Source of the DNA: Sordariomycetes sp. S80-01Y
Lineage: Eukaryota; Ascomycota; Sordariomycetes
NCBI GenBank assembly: GCA_037042185.1
Contig: JAXQJY010000026.1
Coordinates: forward strand, 1,364,001-1,428,000
Direction of reading: 5' to 3'
Length of the DNA stretch: 64,000 nucleotides
A program made the translations under genes and the position numbers. How positions within the stretch are numbered: position 1 is the first letter of the stretch; each line of letters opens with the position of its first letter. The notes beneath the pieces were generated by a model that saw nothing but the letters and a program-made list of their open reading frames with translations, was not told the origin of the DNA and did not search any database. This document shows positions 47,769 through 58,397 of the stretch, piece by piece.

Positions 47769-49570
47769 TTCAGCCGCCGTGGATTGCGAAATCCCCAGGA
47801 ATCCACGATCAACAGGTTCTATGTGTTGATGTAGCAAGGAGGAATGGTTGGGGTCGGGCTCTCTGACGCTATCCTCCGGAGTGGCGAGCCCAGGGCTCTA
47901 TCCTGCTGCAGCTTCACCACCAACGGAAGACGCAAACCTCTCGTCGAAAACGTTGAACCACCTATAACTGTCGCCCATGATGCCAAAGAGTTGCTGAGGT
48001 GACGGAAATCGTACAGAAATCAGCCTTGAATAAGTTGTGGAGGGTGTGAACGGGTCCAAGTTGGTGTTCGCAGGTAAGGACGAAAACATGTAATGTGAGC
48101 AGAAGACATTCACTCCATTGCGGGTCATTTAAGGGGTTGGACCTCCAGACACCACAACACCCGTTACTCTGGCAGCAGCTGCTGCCAGAGTGCTTACCAC
48201 ACCTTCACCAAAGGCTTTTACGTCACGGTTCGAGGCCGCAGTCCCTCGTACCTTACACACCACCACCAATACCATCACAGCATTCATACTCTCCCCGACC
48301 CACTCCTTCGGCTAAGTTTGGGGCTGGAAGCCGCCCATAGGCTCACATGTAGGCGTGCCCGTAGCTGAGGTCTCCTGAGCGGGGGGGAACCTTGCATCTA
48401 TATTGGTCGCATGACTTGCCTAACCTCAGAAGGGTTCCTCTCTGTTCCCGGTCAGGTGATGAGAAGACACTGCCAAGCGTATAGCAACTTGAATATATAG
48501 TAAACTATGCCGCAAAAGTCTCCTGGACATCTTGTCGATTGGGCTGGCAATGCCTCTAATTTCTCGACATGATAGCCAGCCGAGTACAGTCTGGAGAAGT
48601 GAATTGAAGTTGAGTCCTGGGATCTTGGAGTTAGAACGTGATTTATATACTTTTGAGCAGATTTTCTATTTGCTTCGGCTGATTCCGCTCTGTTTTCTTC
48701 ATCTCGGCGATATTCAGGCACCTGCGTGGTTGACATGAGTCGACCATGACACAATCGTTGGCTAGTTAGGCTTGGCTTCCCTTCCAAGGCTATTGTTGGT
48801 GGAAAAAAGCGACTCGACGGAAGTAGCCGGAGCCATACGCATGGGAAATACTTCGATCACCTGTTTTTCCTGCTGGAAGATTATGCACTGTCATGGAGGG
48901 CTCATATGCGAGCAAGATCTCTACCACTACTGTTCGGCGGGTAACGTCGGACGTGCATGGTCACAAACACCCAGGGAGTCACTCATACAGCGTTGTGATA
49001 AAACAAAAGACCGTAATTTATGCATGGCAAACGTATGGATTGTCTTTGGAGAACGTCTCGCTCGCTTCGAGATCTTCGCCAGCTTTCACCGAGTTTGCTG
49101 TGGTGGTGCTGAGCATTGTCTGACGCCCCAGCCGATGAAGGAAGCGTCACTTTTGAAAGAGACGGCGGAGGAGGCATATAAAGGCATGGTGACCATGGAA
49201 ATCTCTACATTCTGCGATTATCGAGTTTTATGGGTCTGCCGTCAGGGGTTGACCGCATATCATCACGAGAATCATGGGTATATAAGTGGCAATCTTCAAT
49301 GTTCACAATCTAGAAAGGGGACTTTTTTTTATTTTAATAATAGAAAACATGGAATCTAGAGTTGAAATAATTATCCACTGCCGGTTTTGTTCATCCTTTA
49401 TTTTATTTTTAGTGTCTTCATGCCTTCTTTTCCGTTTCCGCTCGTGTAGAACGACCCCTTTTCCAATCAACCTGACACTATCCAAAAAGGCCGAAAGTAA
49501 GAAAATACGGGGCATAAGAATCAATGGAGTGGGGAACGAACTAGGTAGTGTACGCCAGCGTTCATCGTGC
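47769..49570. other. Intergenic stretch between paralogues A and B
   Basis: About 1.8 kb containing the upstream region of paralogue A and a 26 bp palindrome. A 195-codon plus-strand frame (48772-49359) has no family feature and is not called. The part near 49250-49450 is AT-rich. Confidence 0.4.
48166..48191. repeat. Perfect 26 bp palindrome
   Basis: ACTCTGGCAGCAG is followed directly by its exact reverse complement. It lies upstream of paralogue A, about 190 bp from the 47978 ATG and 400 bp from the 47768 ATG. It could be a dimer-binding site or form a hairpin. Confidence 0.85.
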
Positions 49571-50908
49571 TCATTCGGGGGTTTCAGGGTTCTCGGGGTT
49601 CTCAGGGTTGTCTGCGTTCTCTGTGTTCTTGCGGTGCAAGAACTCCTTGCAGCCATCGTAGCAGGACTCCAAAAGCTCACGAGAGCTGCGCAACTGTGCA
49701 AGCTTCATGTGGATTGCCTCTCTATCATCGTCGTCTTTGCATGCGTGGAGCATATCACTGAGGCTCTGTTCCATTTCTCGGACTTCGTCCTTTACGGGTG
49801 CCTCGACGACGGCCGGAATGCCGTCGTGCCAAGTATTAGGGTGCTCCTTGTGATAATTGCACTTCTTGTGCCTCGAGGACCAAAGACAGCTGGCACAGCC
49901 ACCGCCTCCCATGCGAGGATCCCTGACACACTCGGTAAAGCGACCCATGTTGCTTCTACAATGGTCACAAGGCTTCGAAGTGACATCGGCGTAGGTCTGA
50001 ATCAAGAGGGCGCGAACGTAACCTGGCCTAGAGAAGATAGGAGTGCCGTTGAAAGGACGGGTTTCGGGCCACCTCTTGGCTTCCTTTTCTCCCATCTCTT
50101 CGGTCTCACCTGAGATGGTTTTCAGAGTGGGAATCCGATCCCTCGACCAGTGAGCAGCAACATCCCGAGCTTTGGTTTCGGCAGTTATTTCCATCGGAGG
50201 AGGAGGGACAAAGACGTTCTCCTTGGCCTTGTTGCGGCGATTCCTTTTGTTTTGGGTACGGGGAGCGGATTGATTTGGCACTGCTTCAGCATCATCAATG
50301 TCCATCTCGTCTGGGTCATTACCGTCGTCATTCGCCCGTTGATCTTGCATCGCTCCAGCATCAGCAACCTCAATGTCCATCTCGTCTGGGTCATAACCGT
50401 CGTCATTCGCCCGTTGATCTCGCATCGCTCCAGCATCAGCAACCTCAATATCGTCTGGCTCGCGATTCTCATCATTCCCTCCTGCGATTTCATCCACATC
50501 ATGTAGCCATGCGTTGAAATCGACATAGTTAGCTGCGTTTTCTACTTGACCGAGGTTGTTAAGAAAGTCGTCGTGGCCTTCCCCTTCATTGTGCAAGTTT
50601 GGATAGCCACCAACAGGGTCGTGATCGCGAACTTGTGCTGCGTCGTCGCCCTGACCTTGACCGGGCAGTCCCAAGTCGACGCCGCCTTCTTGACCGAAGA
50701 GACCCAAGTCGTAGTGTCCACCTTCGTTGAGCATATCGAGATAGCCGTTGAAACCTTGAACGGGTAAGTCAAGTCCAAGATCTCCGTAGTTCCCAGCGAG
50801 CAGGTCGAGATTGTTGTTACCGACCTCTTCATTGTTGCTGTTGTGCCCTGTCTGTTGGTCAGTAGGCTCTTTACCCGCCACGTTGTCGTTGCGATTGTTT
50901 CCAGACAT
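49571..50908 (-). CDS. DUF3716-like Cys-rich protein, paralogue B
   Basis: Single exon of 445 residues from ATG at 50908; the frame stays open 92 codons upstream to another possible start at 51184. Residues 1-235 are acidic, Asn/Asp/Gly-rich and probably disordered. They include LDLLAGNYGDLGLDLP-type repeats and a 25-residue tandem repeat (EVADAGAM-x-DQRANDDG). A basic patch (KRNRRNKAK, about 221-229) could be a nuclear localisation signal. The shared domain spans about 238-353: VAAHW, EAKRWP, RALLIQTYAD, then C314-x2-C317-x9-C327-x10-C338-x2-C341-x8-C350-x2-H353. A helical tail (MKLAQLRSSRELLESCYDGC) and a Pro-Glu-Asn repeat end follow. Function is unknown. Confidence 0.75.
   Translation of the reverse strand: MSGNNRNDNVAGKEPTDQQTGHNSNNEEVGNNNLDLLAGNYGDLGLDLPVQGFNGYLDMLNEGGHYDLGLFGQEGGVDLGLPGQGQGDDAAQVRDHDPVGGYPNLHNEGEGHDDFLNNLGQVENAANYVDFNAWLHDVDEIAGGNDENREPDDIEVADAGAMRDQRANDDGYDPDEMDIEVADAGAMQDQRANDDGNDPDEMDIDDAEAVPNQSAPRTQNKRNRRNKAKENVFVPPPPMEITAETKARDVAAHWSRDRIPTLKTISGETEEMGEKEAKRWPETRPFNGTPIFSRPGYVRALLIQTYADVTSKPCDHCRSNMGRFTECVRDPRMGGGGCASCLWSSRHKKCNYHKEHPNTWHDGIPAVVEAPVKDEVREMEQSLSDMLHACKDDDDREAIHMKLAQLRSSRELLESCYDGCKEFLHRKNTENADNPENPENPETPE
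50297..50446 (-). repeat. 75 bp tandem repeat inside paralogue B
   Basis: Two adjacent 75 bp copies (50297-50371 and 50372-50446) differ at two positions, and a degenerate third begins after them. They encode the 25-residue acidic repeat of paralogue B and keep its frame. Confidence 0.85.
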
Positions 50909-53277
50909 TGCGCTTGGTTCTACGTAATCAGGCGTCGGCTTCTGACTTAACTGTGAGGGTTCCTTGCGGCGCACTTCAACGCGGTGTTTCTTAGACAGCG
51001 AGACGTGATCAAGCAAGTAGTTGATTCCAGAATGTTGGGGTATAGCTGTGGGTTGGGTCAGTTTTTGGGTCAGTCTATTAAAAGAAAAGGGGGTTTTGGT
51101 GGCTTGAGTGTTGATGAAGGAAGAAAAAGGAGAAAGAAAGGGAACATACGGGAGTTTTTGAAGATATATATAGTCGCTATTCATGTTCCAGAAACAATGC
51201 TGGTGTAGGCGATGAATATATTTCTGTGCAAAGAAACGCGCCTCACGCCCGAGAACACATGGTGATTCGAAGAACGACTTGTGAAGTACACGATTTCACT
51301 CTGCCGTTCGAACCTATATTCAGCGGACCAACGCTAGTTCGGGCATTGCCACTTGAGTTGTTCCACTTTCTCGGGTAACACGGATTTTCTGGAAGAGCCC
51401 GGCACAAGCGCTTGCACGTTGTTCGGCGTGTGGCTGGTGAACCTTCTGTACGTACTCGTCTTTTGCACCGATCTTGTAGCTGTCCTGGATGGGAGAGTGA
51501 AGGACAACAATGCAGCCGCAGACGACTTGTTTTGACGTCGAGGACACTGCTCCTGGAACAGAACTGGTGATTGAACAGAACCAGACTCAGAGCTTGAGTC
51601 TGAAGATTCCATCTGGAGGGCAGGGCTGGCTCCGGCGCGCGCACCCTTTGGTCCCCTGGCCCTTTATTTCTCTTTTTCGCGTCTTACGAAACCGCGTAGC
51701 TACCAATGCCCAACAATTGTACTGGTACGTACAGTACATTGGATCGCTCTATATTGTATTAGAGCTTTCTTAAGCGTGTTGATGTCCTTAAGTTGAGCAT
51801 CTTTTGTACCCCAACGTGTTGGGAGCTATGCGAAGCCGCTCGTTTTATGGACAAGGGACTGTTGTCGACTTTTTCTTCCGAATGTTATATATACTGAGAT
51901 GTAATTGGTGGCATCATCGTTTCGCAGTCATTCTCCTCCAGGGCTGAACGATTGATGGTGGGGATGGTCTAGTGCAAGTCCGACCCTCACCAAACCATGT
52001 GTGAAACCAGACGCGGCGTAACGCCCGAAACTAGGATACGTTGCACTAGCGAGAGCTTTATGGGAAGTCTCAGTCCTTGAGTTGAGCGCAGACAAGTAAT
52101 CTGTATAACAGCAGACAAATGCACAAGCAAGGTTGCCCGTAGAGAGTCGAACTTGTCGAGGACTTTCGAGACTGAATCCAGGATTGGAGGAGTTCTCAGC
52201 GTAGTCTAGTTATACGCCTGCAACTTGATTATATGAACGACTTTTAAGATGCGCCCATCAATTATCAGCCGAGTATACGCTTAACATTCCCACACCTTAC
52301 GGGAGCTGTTTGATACGTTGCCTCTGCCAATTGCAGGAGCAAGACTTGAGAAGGCCTTCACAACCGTGATTGAACTGCCGTGGCTGTTTAGATGTAAGTA
52401 AAGGAGACTTGCTTGCTATTATCGGTCTTGTGTTGTTCTGTCGGCACTGTTCGTTGCTCCACTACCCGGAGTTTTTTTCATGAGGGTATACTCGCGACGC
52501 TATTCGCGACGCAAGAGGACATTCCACCTACTAGAATACATACTGGCCTGTGTTTCCTTTGTTCGAGAAACGCGATTGGACCATTGGGTAACGATGATAC
52601 GCCTACTGGTGATGCTGCGTGCGGGAACTTCGGATGTCCCCTCTTTTGACGAGGAGCGGGGACATGTAGAGCAGCTGAGGCGATAGTATGAACTGAACTA
52701 GGCTGCCAAGAGTTAATGAAATACATAGTATTGATGAAATTAGCGGGTAATGGGGATCTTTATATGTGTATACTTTGTTCATTGGAGAATTGTCTTAAGG
52801 TGTAGTGATAGAGGGGAAGAGGTGAAAATGAAGAGGGAGGCGGGCGGGTAAATGTAAAGGGTCTGTAGGTTCCTGGCAACCATCTTCTCTGCAAAACTTA
52901 CCTTATCGGGCATGAATCGTTGTCTTCAGGTAAGGTTCCGCCTTGACAGGGCATGCGATGTTGGTTTCTGTGAAAGGAAAGCTAGAGAGGGTCCGAAAAG
53001 TCCCGAGACAGACGCATCTTTAGAATGGTTGTAAGTGCAAAGTCAGGAAAGGCTCCAGAGCAACGGTCGTCAACGGGCTGCATAGTTTAAGGCGGACATC
53101 CACATCCATGGCGAATCAAGCAGAAGCCGTCGGAAGTCCGCAGCGTGATATTTAGAAATGCTTCTGGGGACTGGTCGAAATTTCTCAGAAGAAACTTAGA
53201 TGTCATTGCCTTCCAGGCCTTTTCAGAGCGGCCGCGTGTTCGTCGATGAGACAAAGGCGATAGAAAGGCCCCGCTTC
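50909..53277. other. Intergenic stretch between paralogues B and C
   Basis: About 2.4 kb. The first 280 bp may belong to paralogue B if translation starts at 51184. No other gene is supported; frames of 60-130 codons overlap on both strands without domain features. Confidence 0.4.
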
Positions 53278-54015
53278 TCAACCACCGTACCTCCGTAGCA
53301 GACTTTGAGCTTCGTGTTTACAGAGACGCAAGGTCTCCTGTGCCAGGTTCAGTCGCTCCTGTGCTCCCCTGATCTCAGCTGCAACATCTGATGATGCCTC
53401 GTGGCGAATAGAAGCAAGAAGATGGTCGATCTGCATCAGCTCTCGTGACCCGTTGTCGGTGCTGGTGTCGGGAACCCGCCCAAAGTACCAGCCAGCACGA
53501 TGACAAATATGCCACTGGCACTTTTTGTTCTTGGTCGACCAAGTACAAGAAGCACAAGCACCTTTGCCCTCGGCCTCAATGCGGACGCATTCAATGAATC
53601 GGCCGTGGCTCCCGGTACAAGAAGTACAGCTGTGGTCGTTGAGAGTACCACAAATCTGCACCAGGAGGCTTCGGACATAGCCCACGCGACTCCAGTCGGG
53701 CTCCTTCTTGAAAGGCTGCGCCGTGGGCCAACGCCTGGCCTCTCTTCCAGCCAACTCTCTGACTTCAGAGCTGTACCCTTTGAATTCCTCGAAGTCCCTT
53801 TTGGCCCAGTGAGCAGCGATTTGGCCAGCCGCCACACCAGGATTGATAGCGATTTCGGCGGCAGGCTCCCACTTGACTTCATCATCAGCTCCTTCTTGTG
53901 TTCTAGCGTCGTCTTTGTCGTCCGCGCTATCGCCATCTTCATAGTCATCCCCGTTTTCTTCGCTGTGGTGATGTTCGACATGACCGTCTTGACTATCATT
54001 GGTGCTCACTGTCAT
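53278..54015 (-). CDS. DUF3716-like Cys-rich protein, paralogue C (core open frame)
   Basis: Open frame of 245 residues from ATG at 54015. It has an acidic N-terminus rich in Asp, Glu and His. The shared domain spans about 54-169: AGQIAAHWAKRDFEEFKG, REARRWP, VRSLLVQICG, then C130-x2-C133-x9-C143-x10-C154-x2-C157-x8-C166-x2-H169, identical in spacing to paralogue B. A C-terminal helix (ERLNLAQETLRLCKHEAQSL) parallels the other copies. The frame continues upstream without a stop to a TAG at 54201-54199, and beyond that to an ATG at 54540. An intron 54299-54159 (gtaact...tttatag, 141 bp, in phase) would remove the TAG and give a 373-residue protein. I cannot tell which form is real. Confidence 0.7.
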   Translation of the reverse strand: MTVSTNDSQDGHVEHHHSEENGDDYEDGDSADDKDDARTQEGADDEVKWEPAAEIAINPGVAAGQIAAHWAKRDFEEFKGYSSEVRELAGREARRWPTAQPFKKEPDWSRVGYVRSLLVQICGTLNDHSCTSCTGSHGRFIECVRIEAEGKGACASCTWSTKNKKCQWHICHRAGWYFGRVPDTSTDNGSRELMQIDHLLASIRHEASSDVAAEIRGAQERLNLAQETLRLCKHEAQSLLRRYGG

Positions 54016-54198
54016 GTTGCTGTCGCTGATATAGACTTGGGGGCTTTGTGAACTAGCAGGAGCTAGAGCTCCACGGACACCCGATTCTTTTTCTTCAACG
54101 ACTGAAGCGTGAGACCGTGCCGGCTGGGTATCGAGAGTCTGACTATTGTCTTGAGACTCTATAAAGGCCTGCTCATTGTGCTGCGGTGGACGAGACCC

Positions 54199-54540
54199 CT
54201 AGCCCTGTCCTCCTACAGCTGGGTTTGCAGGCCTTAAAGGAATAGCTGAGACTAGATCGTGCAAAATCGCACGTTGACCACACTGACGGTTGAAGTTACC
54301 GTGGGGGCGCCCGACGACCGGGAGCTGAGGGTTCCGTGCGCTCGAATCTCCGTCTGTGTTCTTGTCAGCCGAGGGACCTGAAACCTTTTTGGTCAAGGAC
54401 TTGCTTGACCGAAGCTGTCTACCTTCTATGGGAGCAGAGTTACTCTTGACTGGGTGCTTCCTTGGACGAATCTGTTCATCTTCCATGGGACCAGGGCTTG
54501 TCCTCTTTGACGGCTTCCTTGGGAGAAGTTGTCGATCCAT
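54199..54540 (-). other. Possible 5' exon of paralogue C, with three 19-residue repeats
   Basis: From ATG at 54540 the frame encodes three basic repeats of about 19 residues (RQLLPRKPSKRTSPGPMED, then QIRPRKHPVKSNSAPIEG, then QLRSSKSLTKKVSGPSADK). It ends at TAG 54201-54199, in the same frame as paralogue C. It includes HGNFNR, also found in the Cys motif of paralogue A (GHGNFNRC), with a near-identical DNA stretch (CCACGGTAA-Y-TTCAAC). It may be a true first exon or a remnant of a further paralogue. Confidence 0.45.
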
Positions 54541-56001
54541 GACGGCAGCTGCTGAGCCTCTTGGGAAGTATGTAACGCGATGTCTTGATGTAGCTGTGAG
54601 CGGCAAATATAGTGAAAAGAAAACGAAGTTGTCGATAGGGACAAAGCAGACAATGCTATTGTATAGGGGGAAGAAGTTGAAGAGAAGAGCTGATTTTCGC
54701 TTTCTGTCCTTGATGCGGTTCGTGATTGAGGATAATGAAAGGGGAAAGGGATGGGAGAATCGTCGAAGAACTTGTAGAACGCTGCAAGGAGTGACTTGAG
54801 AACCTGACGCGCAATGAAGTGGAAGCGTTCCCTCGTTTTGCCGGACCTTATGCAAAATCACGGGGCTGCAGCACCCGTGTTCGTTCACTTTCCCAGACGT
54901 TCTCAGTGTAATGCCTGGCAATCGCGGCTATTCCACGCTATTGGCTCGTGTCTTTAGCTTATACCGTGCAGCTTGCTGGACTCATAGTCACCAGGTTTGT
55001 AGCCAGCAGGCCGCAGGCATCAATGCCATATCAAACTGTAACAACAGATAGGAGGTGACTGGTCGTCCAAAACAACTTGTTTGTACTCTATTCAGCTTCA
55101 AAACACACCTTGGTGATGTCTTGCTCCTCAAAGACGCCTGTCGCACGCAGACAAAGACGGCAGTGATGGCACAGAGTGTTCTTCTCTCGACAAGGCCAGC
55201 ATTTGGAAATATTATCGTTCCATCGATCAAGACAGACAGACCAAAATACTGAGCCCTTCTGAGACAGCTCCATGCATTTTTTCATGCGGCGGGCGCAGAA
55301 CTCAAACGCGAGTTCAGTCCATCCACAGTTGAGTGAACGTTAGTGCTTGTTCTTGTGCCATCCATCAGGCATGACAAAAACAACTGGGTTCTGTGCCAAA
55401 CTTCTCGCGACCGCAAATCCACCTATGAATTCCATAAAGAAGTGTGATCAGATGCTCTAAGGAGTAAGTGCCACAGAAGACCAAAGACCTAGTGACCTGT
55501 GGAACCACGTCGTTCTTCCATCTGTTCACATATAGCTCCCACCCGAGCAACGCAGGTGCTCGACACGGGCTCACCCGCGCCAACAGTTTGCAGGAAACGG
55601 AGAAACCCCCAAAAAGAGCTTTACATAACATTGTTGCCACCATTGTGTGGATCTCGGCAATGCAGCACGGGGTATATGCGCGCCTGTAAGATAAGGTGTG
55701 CGGGGAACCCATTGCGCTTATGCTTATGCTCCTAGCTCGATTTTCGCACGTATGAGATCAGCCATGTGCAGCAGACGGCTCGAAGATCGGCGCTTTACCC
55801 CAAGACCTAGTAGGCGTGCCTATTGCAGCCATGATATTCCGCAAAGCATTGCGGATATGACTTCGGAACTTCGGAGGCCACCAATCTCTGGACGGGTGCC
55901 GAGGTATATTAGTCCTATCGTGCCCGACTGTGGAAAACGACGACAAGACGCTTTCTTCTACAGGATATTCGTTCGACAGCGGAATACTCTAACATTCAAC
56001 A
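54541..56001. other. Intergenic stretch between paralogue C and the GH27 gene
   Basis: About 1.5 kb, no gene called. A palindrome-like element lies at 54859-54879. A short minus-strand frame (55285-55088) encodes a Cys-dense peptide (CWPCREKNTLCHHCRLC) without a recognised family. Confidence 0.4.
54859..54879. repeat. GC-rich imperfect palindrome upstream of paralogue C
   Basis: CACGGG, an 8 bp palindrome GCTGCAGC, one extra A, then CCCGTG. The arms are exact inverted repeats. It is about 320 bp upstream of the 54540 ATG. Confidence 0.7.
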
Positions 56002-57801
56002 ATGACCTATTCCGCTTTGTTCGCCGGCGCGTTGGCGTCTTTCCCGCTGGCGCTGGCTAAGACTGTCAAGTCACCCACGCCGCCTATGGGGTGGAACAGT
56101 TACAACAAGTACGGATGCAATCCCAATGAGGAAATCATCAAGCTCAACGCCAAAGGACTTTCGGATCTCGGATTTAAGGATCTTGGATACGATGTCGTCA
56201 CGGTTGACTGCGGGTGGCCCGATGTCGATCGTGATTCCGAGGGCAGATTGCAGTGGAACAAGGAGCTGTTTCCATCTGGCCCCATCGAGCTTGGTGATTA
56301 CATCCACGACCTTGGCTTGAAGTTTGGTCTTTACTCGGGAGCTGGATACTTGCAATGTGGCTCATTTGACATCCCAGCCTCGCTCGGTACGTGCTCCGTG
56401 CGAACCCTCTTCTTTCATCAGCTCTAACTGACATCCCTAGGCTTCGAGGAGATTGACGCCCAATCTTTTGCTGAGTGGAAAGGAGATACTTTGAAGTAAG
56501 ACCCTTAGATTCTTCCTAATGTTTCAAACTTATTCCAAATTTCTGCAGGTATGACAACTGCTTTTCTTCGGACAGGGAGAACATGGCCGAGGTGAACACG
56601 CCGGAGTCTCAAAGCCCCGATCGGTTCATCAAGATGGGCGAGGCCCTCAACCAAACGGATCGAGACATTGAATACTATCTTTGCCAGTGGGGAATCGGCA
56701 CCAACGTTCCTGACTGGGCTGCGCCTTTGGGGAACACCTGGAGGATGAGCAACGATATCTTCAACGCCTGGCGTGCTATTTGGCGAATTGTCAACCAGGC
56801 CGTGCCCCATGTCAAGCACACCGGACCTGGAGCCTTCGCGGATCTTGACATGCTTATGTGAGTGGACCAAAATTCGTCGTGAGAAGTATTCTGACGTGCC
56901 GTGAAACAGCATTGGCCTCAACGCCTTGAGTGTCGAGGAGGAGCACTTCCATTTCGGATTTTGGGCCATGGCCAAGTCCCCCTTGATGATTGGGGGCGTC
57001 ATGGACGAAGAACAGATTCCTGTGCATTCGCTCGAGGTCATGCGCAACGAGGAGGTGATCCAAATCAACCAAGATCCTTTGGCTAAGGCAGCCCAGCTTA
57101 TCACTCGTTACACGGAGGAAGAGTGGGATGTGTGGGCTGGAGAATTGTCGGATAACCGCAAGGTCCTGGGTGTTGCCAACTGGAAGAACGAGACCCAGAC
57201 TGTACAGGTTGATCTGAGCTTGATTGGTGTCTCCGAGGCCACGACTCGCGACGTGTGGGCTCATTCTGACGGCTCAATCTCCGGAGTACAAGAATTCGAG
57301 CTCAAGGGCCACGAGCTGCGCCTGTTGGTTCTTAGTGACATCCAGACGGCGGAGATCCCACAGCCAGTCGGGGACTATTACTCTGTCGAGAATGCCGTTA
57401 TCGAGGGAGGCAACGCCAACGTTGTCGACTGCGGATCTGATGAATGTCTCCCGCGAAACAAGAAGGTTTCCTCCCTCAACGATGAAGCTTCCGTCACCTT
57501 TAACGACGTTTCTTCACCGAAGGAGGGAGAGGTCCTGGTCGGAGTCGATTTCATCAACTACGACTACCGCCACACTATTGGCGACTGGGAGTCAAACACC
57601 CGTAATATGACGATCGCGGTCAATGAAGGCGAGGACAAGCGTTGGGCCTTCCCCTTGGCCGGCGGAGACTGGCAAGAGACTGGACGCTTGACAATTGCTC
57701 TGGATGGATTTACCGAGGGCGCTTCTAATAAGGTGGTCTTCCGTGGCATTACACCCGGTCGCTTCGCTCCGGATCTCGTCGGCTTCGAGTTCTTGCAGTA
57801 G
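56002..57801 (+). CDS. Secreted GH27 alpha-galactosidase with C-terminal accessory domain
   Basis: Extracellular enzyme removing terminal alpha-1,6-galactose from galactomannan and raffinose-type sugars. Exons 56002-56386, 56441-56495, 56549-56857 and 56910-57801 give 546 residues. A signal peptide covers about residues 1-19 (LFAGALASFPLALA). The GH27 barrel starts PPMGWNSYNKYGCN and has VTVDCGW. The nucleophile is in LKYDNC (across the second intron) and the acid/base Asp in RMSNDIFNAW. A beta-sandwich follows (to about 420). The last 125 residues (YYSVENAVIEGGNANVVDC ... VGFEFLQ) look like a CBM35-type carbohydrate-binding module. It lies among the DUF3716-like genes and 600 bp before a GH43 gene. 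Confidence 0.92.
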
Positions 57802-58397
57802 TGTTAGGCAGCAAGTATCTGATATAAACCACGTTTCTTCCAAACTCTTTAGAGAATTTCCAACAACATGTGCACACGGCGAAACATGACAGTAATGTAG
57901 ATGAGTGGAGATAATCTCTGAGTAATGAGGATTTGCAAAAACTGACCCCTGACTGGTTGTACGGGCTAGGTCTTACCGTTCACGGTGAGCTCCAATGCTT
58001 TCGAAGCATGATTTGATACCTGGCACGGGCATTCTTTATGTTTGGAATTTCTTCGTGTGAGCATTGGTTTAGTTCGGCCACAATACCTAAACCTGGGAAT
58101 TCCTTGTTGTTGGGATGTTGTTGAATGTATGCCGTCCCAGACAATGAGACTTCGTATATTCCGCTGCCTCTCATTAATACGTAGGCTGCCTCTCATCTAC
58201 CAACAAACACCAACTGAATTGGAGGGCTTATAGCGGTTGTCTAGCGATATTCGACATGTTTTGGGACTGAACAGACTTTTCTTTGCAGTACGACTGGTGA
58301 TCTTATAACATCTAGGTCGTTTCGCGGACACGGGAGGCGGTACTTAACCAACACTATGAATGATGCAGATGATTGAATCTAAATGCTCAAGAAGCTC
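57802..58397. other. Intergenic region between convergent GH27 and GH43 genes
   Basis: About 600 bp, 3' ends of two convergent genes. No gene seen. Confidence 0.45.

Noticed and set aside
48772-49359. 195-codon plus-strand frame
   Set aside because: No family motif, no signal peptide, no codon-use support; lies in an AT-rich spacer.
50909-51184. 92-codon N-terminal extension of paralogue B
   Set aside because: It has an ATG but encodes a Phe/Lys-rich stretch over what looks like promoter or leader sequence; the start at 50908 opens the acidic region. Left as an alternative only.
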